NCBI RefSeq assembly: GCF_004745955.1
Contig: NZ_SRLD01000017.1
Coordinates: forward strand, 38,721 to 102,720
Direction of reading: 5' to 3'
Source: Hymenobacter elongatus
GTDB taxonomy: Bacteria > Bacteroidota > Bacteroidia > Cytophagales > Hymenobacteraceae
Length of the DNA stretch: 64,000 nucleotides
Of this stretch, positions 1 to 8,439 are shown in pieces. The notes under the pieces are model-generated. The model saw only the letters and a list, made by a program, of their open reading frames with translations, was not told the origin of the DNA and did not search any database. Positions within the stretch are counted from its first letter, which is position 1; the number at the start of each line of letters is the position of its first letter. Made by a program: the position numbers and the translations under genes.

Positions 1-1
1 G

Positions 2-73
2 GCACCCCACACTACTACCACCACTCACGGAGTACCGGCCAGCGCTCCAGTAAATTACAACAAGCATGACTAA
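2..73 (+). CDS. actC: Partial C-terminus of alternative complex III subunit C (ActC, NrfD-like), probable
   Basis: The window opens inside a gene. The second frame reads a Thr/Pro/His-rich tail ending at a TAA at 71-73, which would overlap the next start by 8 bases. Because the next three genes are actD, actE and actF, the expected upstream gene is actC, the polytopic quinol-binding subunit. Only about 23 residues are visible, with no diagnostic motif. The first frame is also open to a TGA at 67-69, so the frame choice is an inference from composition and synteny. Confidence 0.4.
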   Translation, partial: APHTTTTTHGVPASAPVNYNKHD

Positions 74-590
74 GCGCTTCGCCCTCGGCATCTTCGATGA
101 CGAAGACGTGCTGATGCACGCCATTGAAAACGTCCGCGCGGCAGGCGTTAAGATCCACGAGGTATTCACGCCATTTCCTATCCACGGCATCGATGATGCG
201 CTGGGTATTCAACGGTCCCGCCTGCCTATTGCTGCTTTCTTCTATGGTATGTGTGGCTTGGCTTTCGCCCTCTGGCTGCAGATCTACATGCTGGGTTTCG
301 ACTGGCCCATGATTATTGGTGGTAAGCCGCACATCGCGCTACCCGCTTTTATTCCGGTGTCCTTCGAATTGACGGTGTTCTTTACCTGCCACGGCATGGT
401 AATCACCTTCTATACCATCAGCAAGCTGTATCCACGGTGGAGAACTCCCGTGCTTGATGTACGCTCTACGGACGATAAGTTTGTAATGGCCATTGAGCTT
501 AACGACAAAACTGACCTCAATAACTTGAGCAAGTTGCTGCGTGAGAATGGCGCGTCGGAGGTGAACGAAAAAGAAATGACTAAGAACTAA
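66..590 (+). CDS. actD: Alternative complex III subunit ActD (DUF3341)
   Basis: This 174-residue membrane protein matches the DUF3341 family, the ActD subunit of alternative complex III, the menaquinol:electron-acceptor oxidoreductase that replaces cytochrome bc1 in many Bacteroidota. The N-terminal 50 residues are soluble and begin with the typical phrase for this family (FALGIFDDED near residue 5, then a segment about the opponent helix IHEVFTPFPIHG). Two transmembrane segments follow at about residues 56-79 and 96-120, and a short soluble C-terminus ends the protein. The start overlaps the presumed actC end and its stop overlaps the actE start by one base (TAATG), so translation is probably coupled. 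The length is normal for the family. Confidence 0.93.
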   Translation: MTKRFALGIFDDEDVLMHAIENVRAAGVKIHEVFTPFPIHGIDDALGIQRSRLPIAAFFYGMCGLAFALWLQIYMLGFDWPMIIGGKPHIALPAFIPVSFELTVFFTCHGMVITFYTISKLYPRWRTPVLDVRSTDDKFVMAIELNDKTDLNNLSKLLRENGASEVNEKEMTKN

Positions 591-1312
591 TGACGCATTC
601 GCTGAAACTAGGTCTGCACGCGTCGGCCATTCTGTTTGCTTCGGTGCTTACTACCGCCTGCAACAATGCTGGTGACACCGGCATCGAATATGCGCCGCAG
701 ATGTACGAATCCATTCCGTATGACCCGTTGCGCCAAGTGAACACCAATACGGTGAACCCTATGGGCATCAATGAGCGCACTCCTGTAGTAGGAACCGTTG
801 CTCAAGGCAAGCTGAATTACTATTCTCATATCCCCAAGGATAGCGTAGGCATTGCGGAACGCCGGTTGAGCAATCCTTACGCCTACACCAAGGCTAACCT
901 TGAGGAAGGCAAAGTATTGTACACTCGTATCTGCTCCCATTGCCATGGTGAGGCAGGCGCTGGTGACGGTCCGGTAGGGCAAAAATTCAAGGGTGTACCA
1001 AACTACACCGCTGGCGCCTACAAGACGATGAATGATGCACACATCTACCACGTTATTCAGTGGGGACGTAACCGTATGATGCCACACGGCTCCATTGTCA
1101 ATCCGGAGGAGCGGTGGAAGATTGCCATGTACGTTCGGGTGCTGCAAGGCGGCAAAGGTCCTGATGGGTTAGCCGATTATGTTAAAGTCAGCAATGACTC
1201 GACGCAAATGACTGACCGCGCTACGCAGAAGCCAACTCTGGAAGCGCAGGCCGATAAGGCATCAACTACTCCTGGTCAAGGTGACCAGGCACGAAACGGA
1301 ACGGCGAACTAA
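590..1312 (+). CDS. actE: Alternative complex III subunit ActE, monoheme cytochrome c
   Basis: This 240-residue protein is exported and carries one c-type heme. A hydrophobic N-terminus (residues 8-23) is followed by Cys24, a likely lipidation site, although the residue three before it is Thr and not the canonical Leu. The CxxCH heme motif is CSHCH at residues 115-119, and a downstream NRMMPHG segment offers the axial methionine. The C-terminal 40 residues are low-complexity. ActE passes electrons from the complex III iron-sulfur/heme subunits to periplasmic carriers or directly to the oxidase. It lies between actD and actF with a one-base overlap and a two-base gap. Confidence 0.93.
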   Translation: MTHSLKLGLHASAILFASVLTTACNNAGDTGIEYAPQMYESIPYDPLRQVNTNTVNPMGINERTPVVGTVAQGKLNYYSHIPKDSVGIAERRLSNPYAYTKANLEEGKVLYTRICSHCHGEAGAGDGPVGQKFKGVPNYTAGAYKTMNDAHIYHVIQWGRNRMMPHGSIVNPEERWKIAMYVRVLQGGKGPDGLADYVKVSNDSTQMTDRATQKPTLEAQADKASTTPGQGDQARNGTAN

Positions 1313-1314
1313 CT

Positions 1315-2619
1315 ATGGCAACTTTGACGCATCACGAAAGCGCCACGGCTGAATACCTGGAGCTCTCGCCAAAAACCCGCAAAACATTCATCAGCATTAT
1401 CGTTGCTGGAGTTGTATTGCTGGCAATAGGAATCATTTTGGCTGCCATGAATATTGGCGGTGGTCACGAAGAAGCTGGCCACGCTGCCAGCGCTGGCGCT
1501 GCTGCTCATCACGAGGGTAGTCCAATCTGGTTGAAACGTGTAATCGTAAGCCTCTGGCACAGCAATGTGTTTTTCATTGGCGTATCGGCCATCGGCACCT
1601 TTTTTGTTGCGCTGCAATATGTGGCCTACGCAGGCTGGTCGGTTGTTATTAAGCGTATCAACGAAGCTATGAGCGCTTGGCTGTTACCTGGCGGCATCAT
1701 TATGCTGGTAGTATTCTTCTTGGGCCGTCATGATTTGTTCCACTGGACGCATGAAGGCATTATGACCAAAGGATCGGAGAACTACGATGCCATTATTGCT
1801 GGCAAAAGTGGCTTCCTCAATCTGCCGTTTTATATCATTCGCACGGTAGTATACCTTGCTATCTGGTGGTTCTTCTCTGAGCGTCTGCGTAAGATTTCAT
1901 TGCAGGAAGACCTAAATGGCGGTACTGAGTACTTCCACAAAAGCATCAATGTGGCTGCTTTGTTCCTCGTTCTTTATGCTGTTACGTCTTCGATGTCGGC
2001 TTGGGACTGGGTTATGTCGGTCGACGTACACTGGTTCAGCACCATGTTCGGCTGGTACGTATTCGCCAGCTGGTGGGTATCGGGCATTGCCGTAACCACT
2101 TTGACCGCTATTTACCTGAAGCAAGCAGGCTACCTGAAATTTTTGAATTCAAATCACTTGCACGACTTGGGCAAGTTTATGTTTGGCTTCAGCATCTTCT
2201 GGACGTACGTCTGGTTCTCGCAGTTTATGCTGATCTGGTACGCCAACCTTCCCGAGGAGGCTGTTTACTACAATCAGCGGCTTGGCGGTTTCAACGGTGC
2301 CTACACTTGGATCTTCTTTTTCAACTTAGCTATCAACTTCGTCTTCCCTTTCTTGTTAATGATGACAAGGGATGCAAAACGGCAGATGATCATGTTGAAA
2401 ATCGTGAGCATTGCCATCCTGATTGGCCATTGGTCGGACTTCTATTTGATGTTCATGCCTGCAACTATGAAGGAAAATAATGGGTTTGTCATAGAGATAG
2501 GCATTGCTCTGATCTTCCTAGGTAGCTATCTGCTCTTGTTCACCAAGCGTTTGATGCAAGCCTCGCTGGTACCGGTAAATCACCCGTTCCTTGACGAAAG
2601 CGTACATCACACGACTTAA
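1315..2619 (+). CDS. actF: Alternative complex III subunit ActF (NrfD-like quinone-binding subunit 2)
   Basis: This 434-residue polytopic protein has about ten hydrophobic segments, starting near residue 25, with a His/Ala/Gly-rich loop at about 50-66. It matches ActF, the smaller NrfD-related integral subunit of alternative complex III, by order, size and sequence style (for example the SAWDWVMSVDVHWFSTMFGW stretch in the middle). It starts two bases after actE stops. The following 93-base gap before the oxidase genes shows no terminator, so the oxidase genes may be co-transcribed with the act genes, as expected for an ACIII/caa3 supercomplex. Confidence 0.92.
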   Translation: MATLTHHESATAEYLELSPKTRKTFISIIVAGVVLLAIGIILAAMNIGGGHEEAGHAASAGAAAHHEGSPIWLKRVIVSLWHSNVFFIGVSAIGTFFVALQYVAYAGWSVVIKRINEAMSAWLLPGGIIMLVVFFLGRHDLFHWTHEGIMTKGSENYDAIIAGKSGFLNLPFYIIRTVVYLAIWWFFSERLRKISLQEDLNGGTEYFHKSINVAALFLVLYAVTSSMSAWDWVMSVDVHWFSTMFGWYVFASWWVSGIAVTTLTAIYLKQAGYLKFLNSNHLHDLGKFMFGFSIFWTYVWFSQFMLIWYANLPEEAVYYNQRLGGFNGAYTWIFFFNLAINFVFPFLLMMTRDAKRQMIMLKIVSIAILIGHWSDFYLMFMPATMKENNGFVIEIGIALIFLGSYLLLFTKRLMQASLVPVNHPFLDESVHHTT

Positions 2620-2712
2620 TCAGACCTGAGTATTGGGAAGTGAGAAGTTAGACTCAACCGTGTAACAAATTCTCACTTCTGACCTCTCAACTCTCACCTC
2701 TTCACTCAACTA

Positions 2713-3783
2713 ATGATTGCTCTTGGTATTTTTCTGGTCCTCGTGCTGCTGCTGGTCGTGTTCGGCCTGCTGTTCCGCATCCAGATATTGACAGCCATTT
2801 TCTCAGGCAGTTCTACGCGCGAGATTGGGATGAGTAACCGCGTTAACGCTATCCTGATGATTGCCTTTATGGTACTCGGTGGTGGTGCTTTTGCTTACTC
2901 TTTCATCGATAACTATGGCAAGATGAACCCACCGATTGCGTCGGTTCACGGCTTTGAGATGGAACGCCTGTTCTGGACCACGATGATCATCATTGGTATC
3001 GTGTTCGTCCTGACGCATATTGCCTTGTTTGTGTACTCTTACAAGTATCAGTACAAAGAGGATCGGCGTGCTTATTTCTTCCCCCACAACAATAAAATCG
3101 AAATCATCTGGACGGTGATTCCTGCTATTGTGATGGCAGGCTTAGTATTTGCTGGTTGGAAAGAATGGACCAAAATTACTGGTCCCGCCCCGAAAGACTC
3201 TGTTGTAGTGGAAGTAATGGGCAAGCAGTTTAACTGGCTGGTCCGCTACCCCGGTCGCGACCTGAAACTGGGCGTGGTAAACTATCGGCTGATTGATGCT
3301 ACCAACGAATTCGGGTTTGATCTTAGCGATAAGAGCGGCTTGGATGATTTTGTAGCTGGCGAGGTTCACGTACCCAAAGGCCACCCTGTGTTGCTGAAGA
3401 TTCGCTCACGCGACGTTTTGCATGCAGTATACATGCCGCACTTTCGGGTGCAGATGTACGCGGTACCTGGTATGCCAACCAAATTCTGGTTCACGCCAAC
3501 TAAAACTACGGACGAGATGCGGGCTCAGTTGGGTAATCCAAAGTTCAACTATGAACTGGCCTGCAACCAGATCTGTGGCCGTGGGCACTTCGCTATGAAG
3601 CTGAATATCGTAGTAGATGAGCCAGACGACTATGTTGCTTGGTTCGCACAGCAAAAGTCTTTCTCAGAGCAAAACCCCGATGTGTTGGCTAGCTTCAAAC
3701 AGAAAGCAGATAAATTGGTGGAAAAGGAAAACGCTTCCGCCGCTGCGGCTGTTATAACTCCGGCCACTAAGGCTTCGCTCTAA
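2713..3783 (+). CDS. coxB: Cytochrome c oxidase subunit II with a CuA site
   Basis: The 356-residue product carries three hydrophobic segments: an extra N-terminal one (residues 2-21), and two more near 43-63 and 87-110, followed by a periplasmic cupredoxin domain. All CuA ligands are present: His237 in the HAVYMPHF motif, then Cys284, Cys288, His292 and Met295 in CNQICGRGHFAM. This subunit accepts electrons from cytochrome c or from alternative complex III and passes them to heme a of subunit I. There is no fused cytochrome c domain, so this is not a full caa3 subunit II. It lies 26 bases before coxA. Confidence 0.96.
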   Translation: MIALGIFLVLVLLLVVFGLLFRIQILTAIFSGSSTREIGMSNRVNAILMIAFMVLGGGAFAYSFIDNYGKMNPPIASVHGFEMERLFWTTMIIIGIVFVLTHIALFVYSYKYQYKEDRRAYFFPHNNKIEIIWTVIPAIVMAGLVFAGWKEWTKITGPAPKDSVVVEVMGKQFNWLVRYPGRDLKLGVVNYRLIDATNEFGFDLSDKSGLDDFVAGEVHVPKGHPVLLKIRSRDVLHAVYMPHFRVQMYAVPGMPTKFWFTPTKTTDEMRAQLGNPKFNYELACNQICGRGHFAMKLNIVVDEPDDYVAWFAQQKSFSEQNPDVLASFKQKADKLVEKENASAAAAVITPATKASL

Positions 3784-3809
3784 CTCTTTTTTAACGCACG
3801 CTTTTTTTT

Positions 3810-5669
3810 ATGGCTGCTAATCTTCCTACTCAGTCGCAAGTGCAAGGTGGCATCGGGGTAACCGAGTCGCACACCAAGCATGATGAGCATCTGCACCACG
3901 ACGAACATCATGACCAGCACTGGCTGTTCAAGTATGTCTTCAGTCAGGACCACAAAGTAATTGCCAAGCAGTTCCTGATTACAGGCATCTTCTGGGCTAT
4001 CATTGGTGGTACCCTGTCGAGCTTGTTTCGTCTTCAGTTAGGCTGGCCTGAGTCTACTTTCGAGTGGCTGTCGCCCTTCCTCGGCAAATGGATTGAAGCT
4101 GGGAAGCTTAATCCTGAATTCTACTTGGCGTTGGTTACGATGCACGGCACTATTATGGTGTTCTTTGTGCTAACGGCTGGCTTGAGCGGCACTTTCTCTA
4201 ACTTCCTGATTCCATTGCAAGTTGGTGCCCGCGACATGGCATCAGGCTTCATGAACATGCTTTCTTACTGGTTTTTCTTTATTTCCAGTATCATCATGTT
4301 CGCTTCGTTGTTCCTTGAAACCGGCCCTGCTTCGGCCGGTTGGACAATCTACCCACCACTGAGCGCTCTGCCTCAAGCTATTCCCGGTTCGGGACTAGGG
4401 ATGACACTGTGGCTGGTGTCAATGGCACTATTCATCGTATCACAGCTCTTGGGTGGTGTTAATTACATTACTACGGTTATCAATCTGCGTACTCGTGGTA
4501 TGTCGATGTCGAAGCTGCCCCTGACTATTTGGGCCTTCTTCCTGACTGCCATCTTGGGCCTTTTGTCCTTCCCCGTATTGTTCTCGGCTGCTTTGCTGCT
4601 GATCTTTGACCGTTCGTTTGGTACTTCCTTCTTCCTGTCGGATATCTACATTGCCGGTCAGGCTTTGAACCATCAGGGTGGTAGCCCTATTCTGTTCCAG
4701 CATTTGTTCTGGTTCTTGGGTCACCCCGAAGTGTACATCGTTATCATGCCAGCAATGGGTATGGTTTCGGAGATTCTGGCTACGAACTCACGCAAGCCAG
4801 TTTTCGGCTACCGTGCCATGATTGGCTCGCTACTCGGTATTTCGCTGCTGTCGTTTGTTGTGTGGGCTCACCACATGTTCGTAACTGGTATGAATCCGTT
4901 CCTAGGTTCGGTGTTCATGTTCCTGACGCTGATCATTGCTGTACCATCGGCGGTGAAAACGTTCAACTGGCTGGCTACACTGTGGCGGGGTAATATCCGT
5001 TTTACGACGGCCATGCTGTTCTCTATTGGCTTCGTTTCGTTGTTCATTTCGGGTGGTTTGACCGGTATCATTCTCGGTAATGCTGCCATCGATATCCAGA
5101 TGCACAACACCTACTTTGTGGTTGCTCACTTCCACTTAGTAATGGGTAGCGCAGCCTTCTTTGGGTTGTTTGCCGGTGTGTATCACTGGTTCCCAAAGAT
5201 GTTTGGTCGGATGATGGACGAGAAGCTCGGCTACATCCACTTTTGGCTGACATTCATTGGCGTATACCTTGTGTTCATGCCAATGCACTACGTAGGTATT
5301 GCCGGTTTCCCACGCCGCTACTATGCTTGGACGGGCTTTGACTCGTTCAGCCAGTTCGCTGACTTGAACAAGTTCATTTCCGCAGCTGCCATTTTTGCTT
5401 TCGTTGGGCAGTTTATTTTCATCTTCAACTTCTTCTACAGCATCTTCCGTGGCCGTCGGGCTACCGAAAATCCTTGGAACTCGACTACGCTGGAGTGGAC
5501 TACGCCTGTAGTGCCAGGTCACGGAAACTGGCCGGGCGAGATTCCCGCAGTATACCGTTGGCCTTACGATTACAGCAAGCCTGGTGCCGCCGAGGATTTC
5601 ATCCCTCAGAACGTACCTTATTCGAAGACCCAATCTTCGAACCTGCCGTACGAACGCGACATGGAGTAG
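3810..5669 (+). CDS. coxA: Cytochrome c oxidase subunit I (heme-copper oxygen reductase, A family)
   Basis: The 619-residue catalytic subunit has the twelve-helix core of heme-copper oxidases. Visible ligands are His112 (low-spin heme a), His305 and Tyr309 of the HPEVY motif (CuB ligand and the cross-linked tyrosine), His354-His355 (CuB), and His440 and His442 in VVAHFHLV (heme a3 and heme a). The tyrosine on the same helix as the CuB histidine marks an A-type enzyme, consistent with the heme A genes downstream. A His/Asp-rich N-terminus of about 35 residues precedes the first helix. Two strong terminators follow at 5690 and 5734. Confidence 0.98.
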   Translation: MAANLPTQSQVQGGIGVTESHTKHDEHLHHDEHHDQHWLFKYVFSQDHKVIAKQFLITGIFWAIIGGTLSSLFRLQLGWPESTFEWLSPFLGKWIEAGKLNPEFYLALVTMHGTIMVFFVLTAGLSGTFSNFLIPLQVGARDMASGFMNMLSYWFFFISSIIMFASLFLETGPASAGWTIYPPLSALPQAIPGSGLGMTLWLVSMALFIVSQLLGGVNYITTVINLRTRGMSMSKLPLTIWAFFLTAILGLLSFPVLFSAALLLIFDRSFGTSFFLSDIYIAGQALNHQGGSPILFQHLFWFLGHPEVYIVIMPAMGMVSEILATNSRKPVFGYRAMIGSLLGISLLSFVVWAHHMFVTGMNPFLGSVFMFLTLIIAVPSAVKTFNWLATLWRGNIRFTTAMLFSIGFVSLFISGGLTGIILGNAAIDIQMHNTYFVVAHFHLVMGSAAFFGLFAGVYHWFPKMFGRMMDEKLGYIHFWLTFIGVYLVFMPMHYVGIAGFPRRYYAWTGFDSFSQFADLNKFISAAAIFAFVGQFIFIFNFFYSIFRGRRATENPWNSTTLEWTTPVVPGHGNWPGEIPAVYRWPYDYSKPGAAEDFIPQNVPYSKTQSSNLPYERDME

Positions 5670-5689
5670 TGGTGTGAATGTCATTTGAA

Positions 5690-5724
5690 ATGGGCCGCTG
5701 TATCTACGGCGGCCCATTTTTTTT
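5690..5724 (+). terminator. Rho-independent terminator after coxA
   Basis: A nine-base perfect stem (5690-5698 with 5709-5717) closes a ten-base loop and is followed directly by a run of eight T. It lies 20 bases beyond the coxA stop and should end the act/cox transcript. Confidence 0.85.
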
Positions 5725-5733
5725 GTTAGTAGT

Positions 5734-5776
5734 GGGGAAATCCGGTTCCGGTGATACCGGTAGGATTTCCCCTTTT
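5734..5776 (+). terminator. Second rho-independent terminator between coxA and ctaA
   Basis: A ten-base perfect outer stem (5734-5743 with 5763-5772) with a second inner CCGGT/ACCGG pairing is followed by TTTT. Only nine bases separate it from the preceding terminator. It reinforces transcriptional separation of the oxidase core genes from the heme and assembly genes. Confidence 0.7.
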
Positions 5777-5837
5777 AGCTTTCAGCCAAAAGCAGCTTTG
5801 GATTGTTTATATGGTAGTAAACTCCCCTGTACAACGA

Positions 5838-6917
5838 ATGATAACACCCGCGTTTGTTCGCCGCTTTCGGTTTATCGGATTAGTAACCGTCGTGGCAGTG
5901 TACCTGCTCATTGCGGTAGGAGGCATAGTAAGGAGTACTGGTTCGGGAATGGGCTGCCCCGATTGGCCCAAATGCTTTGGAACCTGGATTCCACCAACGC
6001 AGGCCAGCCAACTGCCAGCCAACTATAAAGAAGTGTACCTGGCCCAACGGGTAGCCAAAAACACTCGACTCGCTAATACTTTGCAACGGCTGGGCTTTAA
6101 GCAGGTAGCTAGCGAGATTTTTGCGCATCCTACCCAATACATAGAGACAGATTTCAATGTCACTAAGACCTGGATTGAGTATTTAAATCGTCTGCTGGGC
6201 GCACTGATTGGAGTATTCATATTCCTGACCGTTGTTTGTGCCCTACCGTACTGGAACCGCGACCGAACAGTGTTTTTGCTGGCCCTGGGCGCATTTCTGC
6301 TGACTGGCTTTCAAGGCTGGTTAGGGTCATTGGTCGTTTCAACCAATCTGTTGCCCATCTTGGTCACCGTGCATATGGGGTTAGCGCTGCTCATCGTAGC
6401 TATGCTGATCTATGCCGTAATACGCTCCCAGCGGCATGACTCAACCGTAGAGCCGCTGTCCGGCTCCTTTAGCCTGACTCCGTGGCTGTGGGCTATTACC
6501 TTACTTACTTTCGTGCAAATCGTACTTGGGACGCAGGTTAGGGAAGAGGTCGATATGGTAGCCGCTGCGGCAGGCCACTCGAATCGTGGAGACTGGGTGG
6601 AGCAGCTAGGATCCATCTTCAAGTTCCACCGTACATTCTCGGCTTTTCTGTTGGTGCTAAATGCGTACGTCGCTTATCAGTTGTACCTGTTGCCTTCGCA
6701 GCAACTGCGTAAGCTGGCAGCAGTCAATATGGGCATCATCGGGCTGGAAATCGGGGCTGGTATTACGCTGGCCTACTTTGCTTTACCGGCGGCTGTTCAA
6801 CCTATTCACCTGACGCTGGCCACGGTGTTGTTTGGAACACAGTTTCTGACCATCGTTCAATACCGCCGAGCAACGAAATTAACCGGGCAGGTCACTTATC
6901 CGGGCGTTGTTGCGTAA
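5838..6917 (+). CDS. ctaA: Heme A synthase (COX15/CtaA)
   Basis: This is a 359-residue integral membrane protein of the COX15/CtaA family, which hydroxylates the C8 methyl of heme O to make heme A for the oxidase encoded upstream. The family signature near the first helix (GGIVRSTGSGMGCPDWPKC) contains the paired cysteine region, and conserved histidines occur near 'VTVHMG' and 'FKFHRTFSAF'. About eight hydrophobic segments are visible. I chose the ATG at 5838 because homologues begin shortly before the first helix; an in-frame ATG at 5811 would add nine residues. It starts after two terminators, so it probably has its own promoter. Confidence 0.93.
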   Translation: MITPAFVRRFRFIGLVTVVAVYLLIAVGGIVRSTGSGMGCPDWPKCFGTWIPPTQASQLPANYKEVYLAQRVAKNTRLANTLQRLGFKQVASEIFAHPTQYIETDFNVTKTWIEYLNRLLGALIGVFIFLTVVCALPYWNRDRTVFLLALGAFLLTGFQGWLGSLVVSTNLLPILVTVHMGLALLIVAMLIYAVIRSQRHDSTVEPLSGSFSLTPWLWAITLLTFVQIVLGTQVREEVDMVAAAAGHSNRGDWVEQLGSIFKFHRTFSAFLLVLNAYVAYQLYLLPSQQLRKLAAVNMGIIGLEIGAGITLAYFALPAAVQPIHLTLATVLFGTQFLTIVQYRRATKLTGQVTYPGVVA

Positions 6918-6922
6918 CTTTG
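6915..6922 (+). promoter_or_regulatory. Possible Bacteroidota -7 box upstream of ctaB
   Basis: TAACTTTG matches the TAnnTTTG consensus of Bacteroidota promoters and lies about 47 bases before the ctaB start, overlapping the ctaA stop codon. I see no good -33 TTG at the expected distance, so it may be chance. Confidence 0.25.
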
Positions 6923-6968
6923 CGGCCCCGTTTGAGGTTGATCTAGCGAGGGTTTTGATTGCGCAAGA

Positions 6969-7820
6969 ATGACGAAAGCCAAGGCTTATTTCCAGTTGCT
7001 TAAATTTCGACTGGCGTTGACGGTAGCCTTTTCCAGTAGCATTGGCTATCTGCTAGGAGCCCAGGAGTTTGACTGGAGCCGGGCTTTACTCGTATTGCTG
7101 GGTGGGCTGGCGGTTACGGGTTCGGCCAATACTATCAACCAGATCCATGAGATTGAGCTGGATAAGCTCATGAAGCGCACTGCTAAACGGCCTTTGCCGA
7201 TGGGCATTCTCAGTGCGGCCGAGGCTTGGGTGTTTGCCATAGTCATTGGGGTAGCCGGGCTGTTCATACTCGGGTACTTTTTTAATACGCTGGCGGCGGC
7301 TCTCTCCCTGCTTTCCCTGATTCTGTACGGATTCGTATACACTCCGCTCAAAACAATTTCACCTATCTGCGTCGCTGTGGGGGCTATTCCGGGGGGCATG
7401 CCGCCCCTACTGGGGTGGGTAGCTGCTACCGGTTTTCTGGGTGCTGAGGCGTGGGTGCTTTTTGGTATTCAATTCATGTGGCAGTTTCCGCACTTTTGGG
7501 CTATTGCTTGGGTTTTGGATGAGGATTACAAGAAAGCAGGCTTCAAAATGCTGCCTACACCGGGTGGTAAAGATCTGCGGACAGCCTTCCAGATAATGAC
7601 CTACACCTTGCTGTTGATTCCGTTGAGCTTGCTGCCTCTGCAGCTGGGTATGGCGGGTAAAACATCGGCGCTAATAGCAGTGATATGCGGGGTTTTGTTT
7701 CTGATGCAGACTTTTTACCTGATGCGAACCTGCTCTAAGAAAGCGGCTATGAGCATTATGTTCGGATCATTTCTTTACCTGCCAATCGTGCAGATTGCGC
7801 TGGTTTTCGACAAAATTTAA
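6969..7820 (+). CDS. ctaB: Protoheme IX farnesyltransferase (heme O synthase)
   Basis: The 283-residue protein is a UbiA-superfamily prenyltransferase that adds a farnesyl group to heme B to give heme O, the substrate of CtaA. The diagnostic prenyl-diphosphate-binding segment runs NQIHEIELDKLMKRTAKRPL around residues 57-76, and a second acidic cluster (LDEDYKKAGFKMLP) is visible near residue 180. About nine hydrophobic helices are present. It follows ctaA after 51 bases and precedes the subunit III genes after nine bases, so the heme-modification and oxidase-assembly genes form one unit. Confidence 0.95.
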   Translation: MTKAKAYFQLLKFRLALTVAFSSSIGYLLGAQEFDWSRALLVLLGGLAVTGSANTINQIHEIELDKLMKRTAKRPLPMGILSAAEAWVFAIVIGVAGLFILGYFFNTLAAALSLLSLILYGFVYTPLKTISPICVAVGAIPGGMPPLLGWVAATGFLGAEAWVLFGIQFMWQFPHFWAIAWVLDEDYKKAGFKMLPTPGGKDLRTAFQIMTYTLLLIPLSLLPLQLGMAGKTSALIAVICGVLFLMQTFYLMRTCSKKAAMSIMFGSFLYLPIVQIALVFDKI

Positions 7821-7829
7821 CGTTTCAGC

Positions 7830-8417
7830 ATGGCAACTTCCGAAGCAATACAGGATACAGAAGCCGGAACCGGGACCGACCCCAAACGGCTTCTATTATG
7901 GCTGATGATGATCAGCATTACCATGATTTTTGCAGCCTACACCAGCGCTTACATCGTGCGGCGCGAGGAAGGCAACTGGCTGGAGTTTGACTTGCCTGCC
8001 AGCCTGTTGTATACCACTGTCATCATAGCCTTGAGCAGCGCCACGATGCAGTGGGCGTGGCTTTCGGCCCGCAAAGACGAGGTACGGCGCGTACAGATAG
8101 GTATTGGCCTGACCTTTATTCTGGGCCTGGTCTTTCTGGTAGGGCAGTGGAACGTGTGGGGCGACCTGGTCGATAACAAGATCTTCTTCGGTGGCGTTGA
8201 CGCTAATCCGTCGGGCTCGTTTCTGTATGTGCTGACCGGCGTGCACGGTTTTCACCTAATTACGGGCCTAATCTTTCTGCTCATCGTATTGCGTAAAAGC
8301 CTGAACTACCAAGTGCATTCGCGCCAGATGCTCTCCATTGGCAACGTCACTATCTACTGGCACTTCCTGGGCGCGCTTTGGTTGTACCTGTATTTGTTCC
8401 TACTTTTGAACCACTGA
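7830..8417 (+). CDS. Heme-copper oxidase subunit III (short paralogue)
   Basis: This 195-residue membrane protein has five hydrophobic segments and the subunit III phrases 'TGVHGFHLITGLIFLL' and a closing 'WHFLGALWLYLYLFLLL', so it belongs to the COX3/CyoC family. Subunit III has no redox centre and stabilises subunit I and its proton uptake path. It lies nine bases after ctaB and 22 bases before a longer subunit III gene. The two paralogues may occupy one oxidase together or serve alternative forms. Confidence 0.9.
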   Translation: MATSEAIQDTEAGTGTDPKRLLLWLMMISITMIFAAYTSAYIVRREEGNWLEFDLPASLLYTTVIIALSSATMQWAWLSARKDEVRRVQIGIGLTFILGLVFLVGQWNVWGDLVDNKIFFGGVDANPSGSFLYVLTGVHGFHLITGLIFLLIVLRKSLNYQVHSRQMLSIGNVTIYWHFLGALWLYLYLFLLLNH

Positions 8418-8439
8418 TTTCGTTTTTACCTCGCTCGTT

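Noticed and set aside
608..1147. A long minus-strand reading frame opposite actE
   Set aside because: It is antisense to a clear cytochrome c gene, with no family signature and a composition that mirrors the sense gene.
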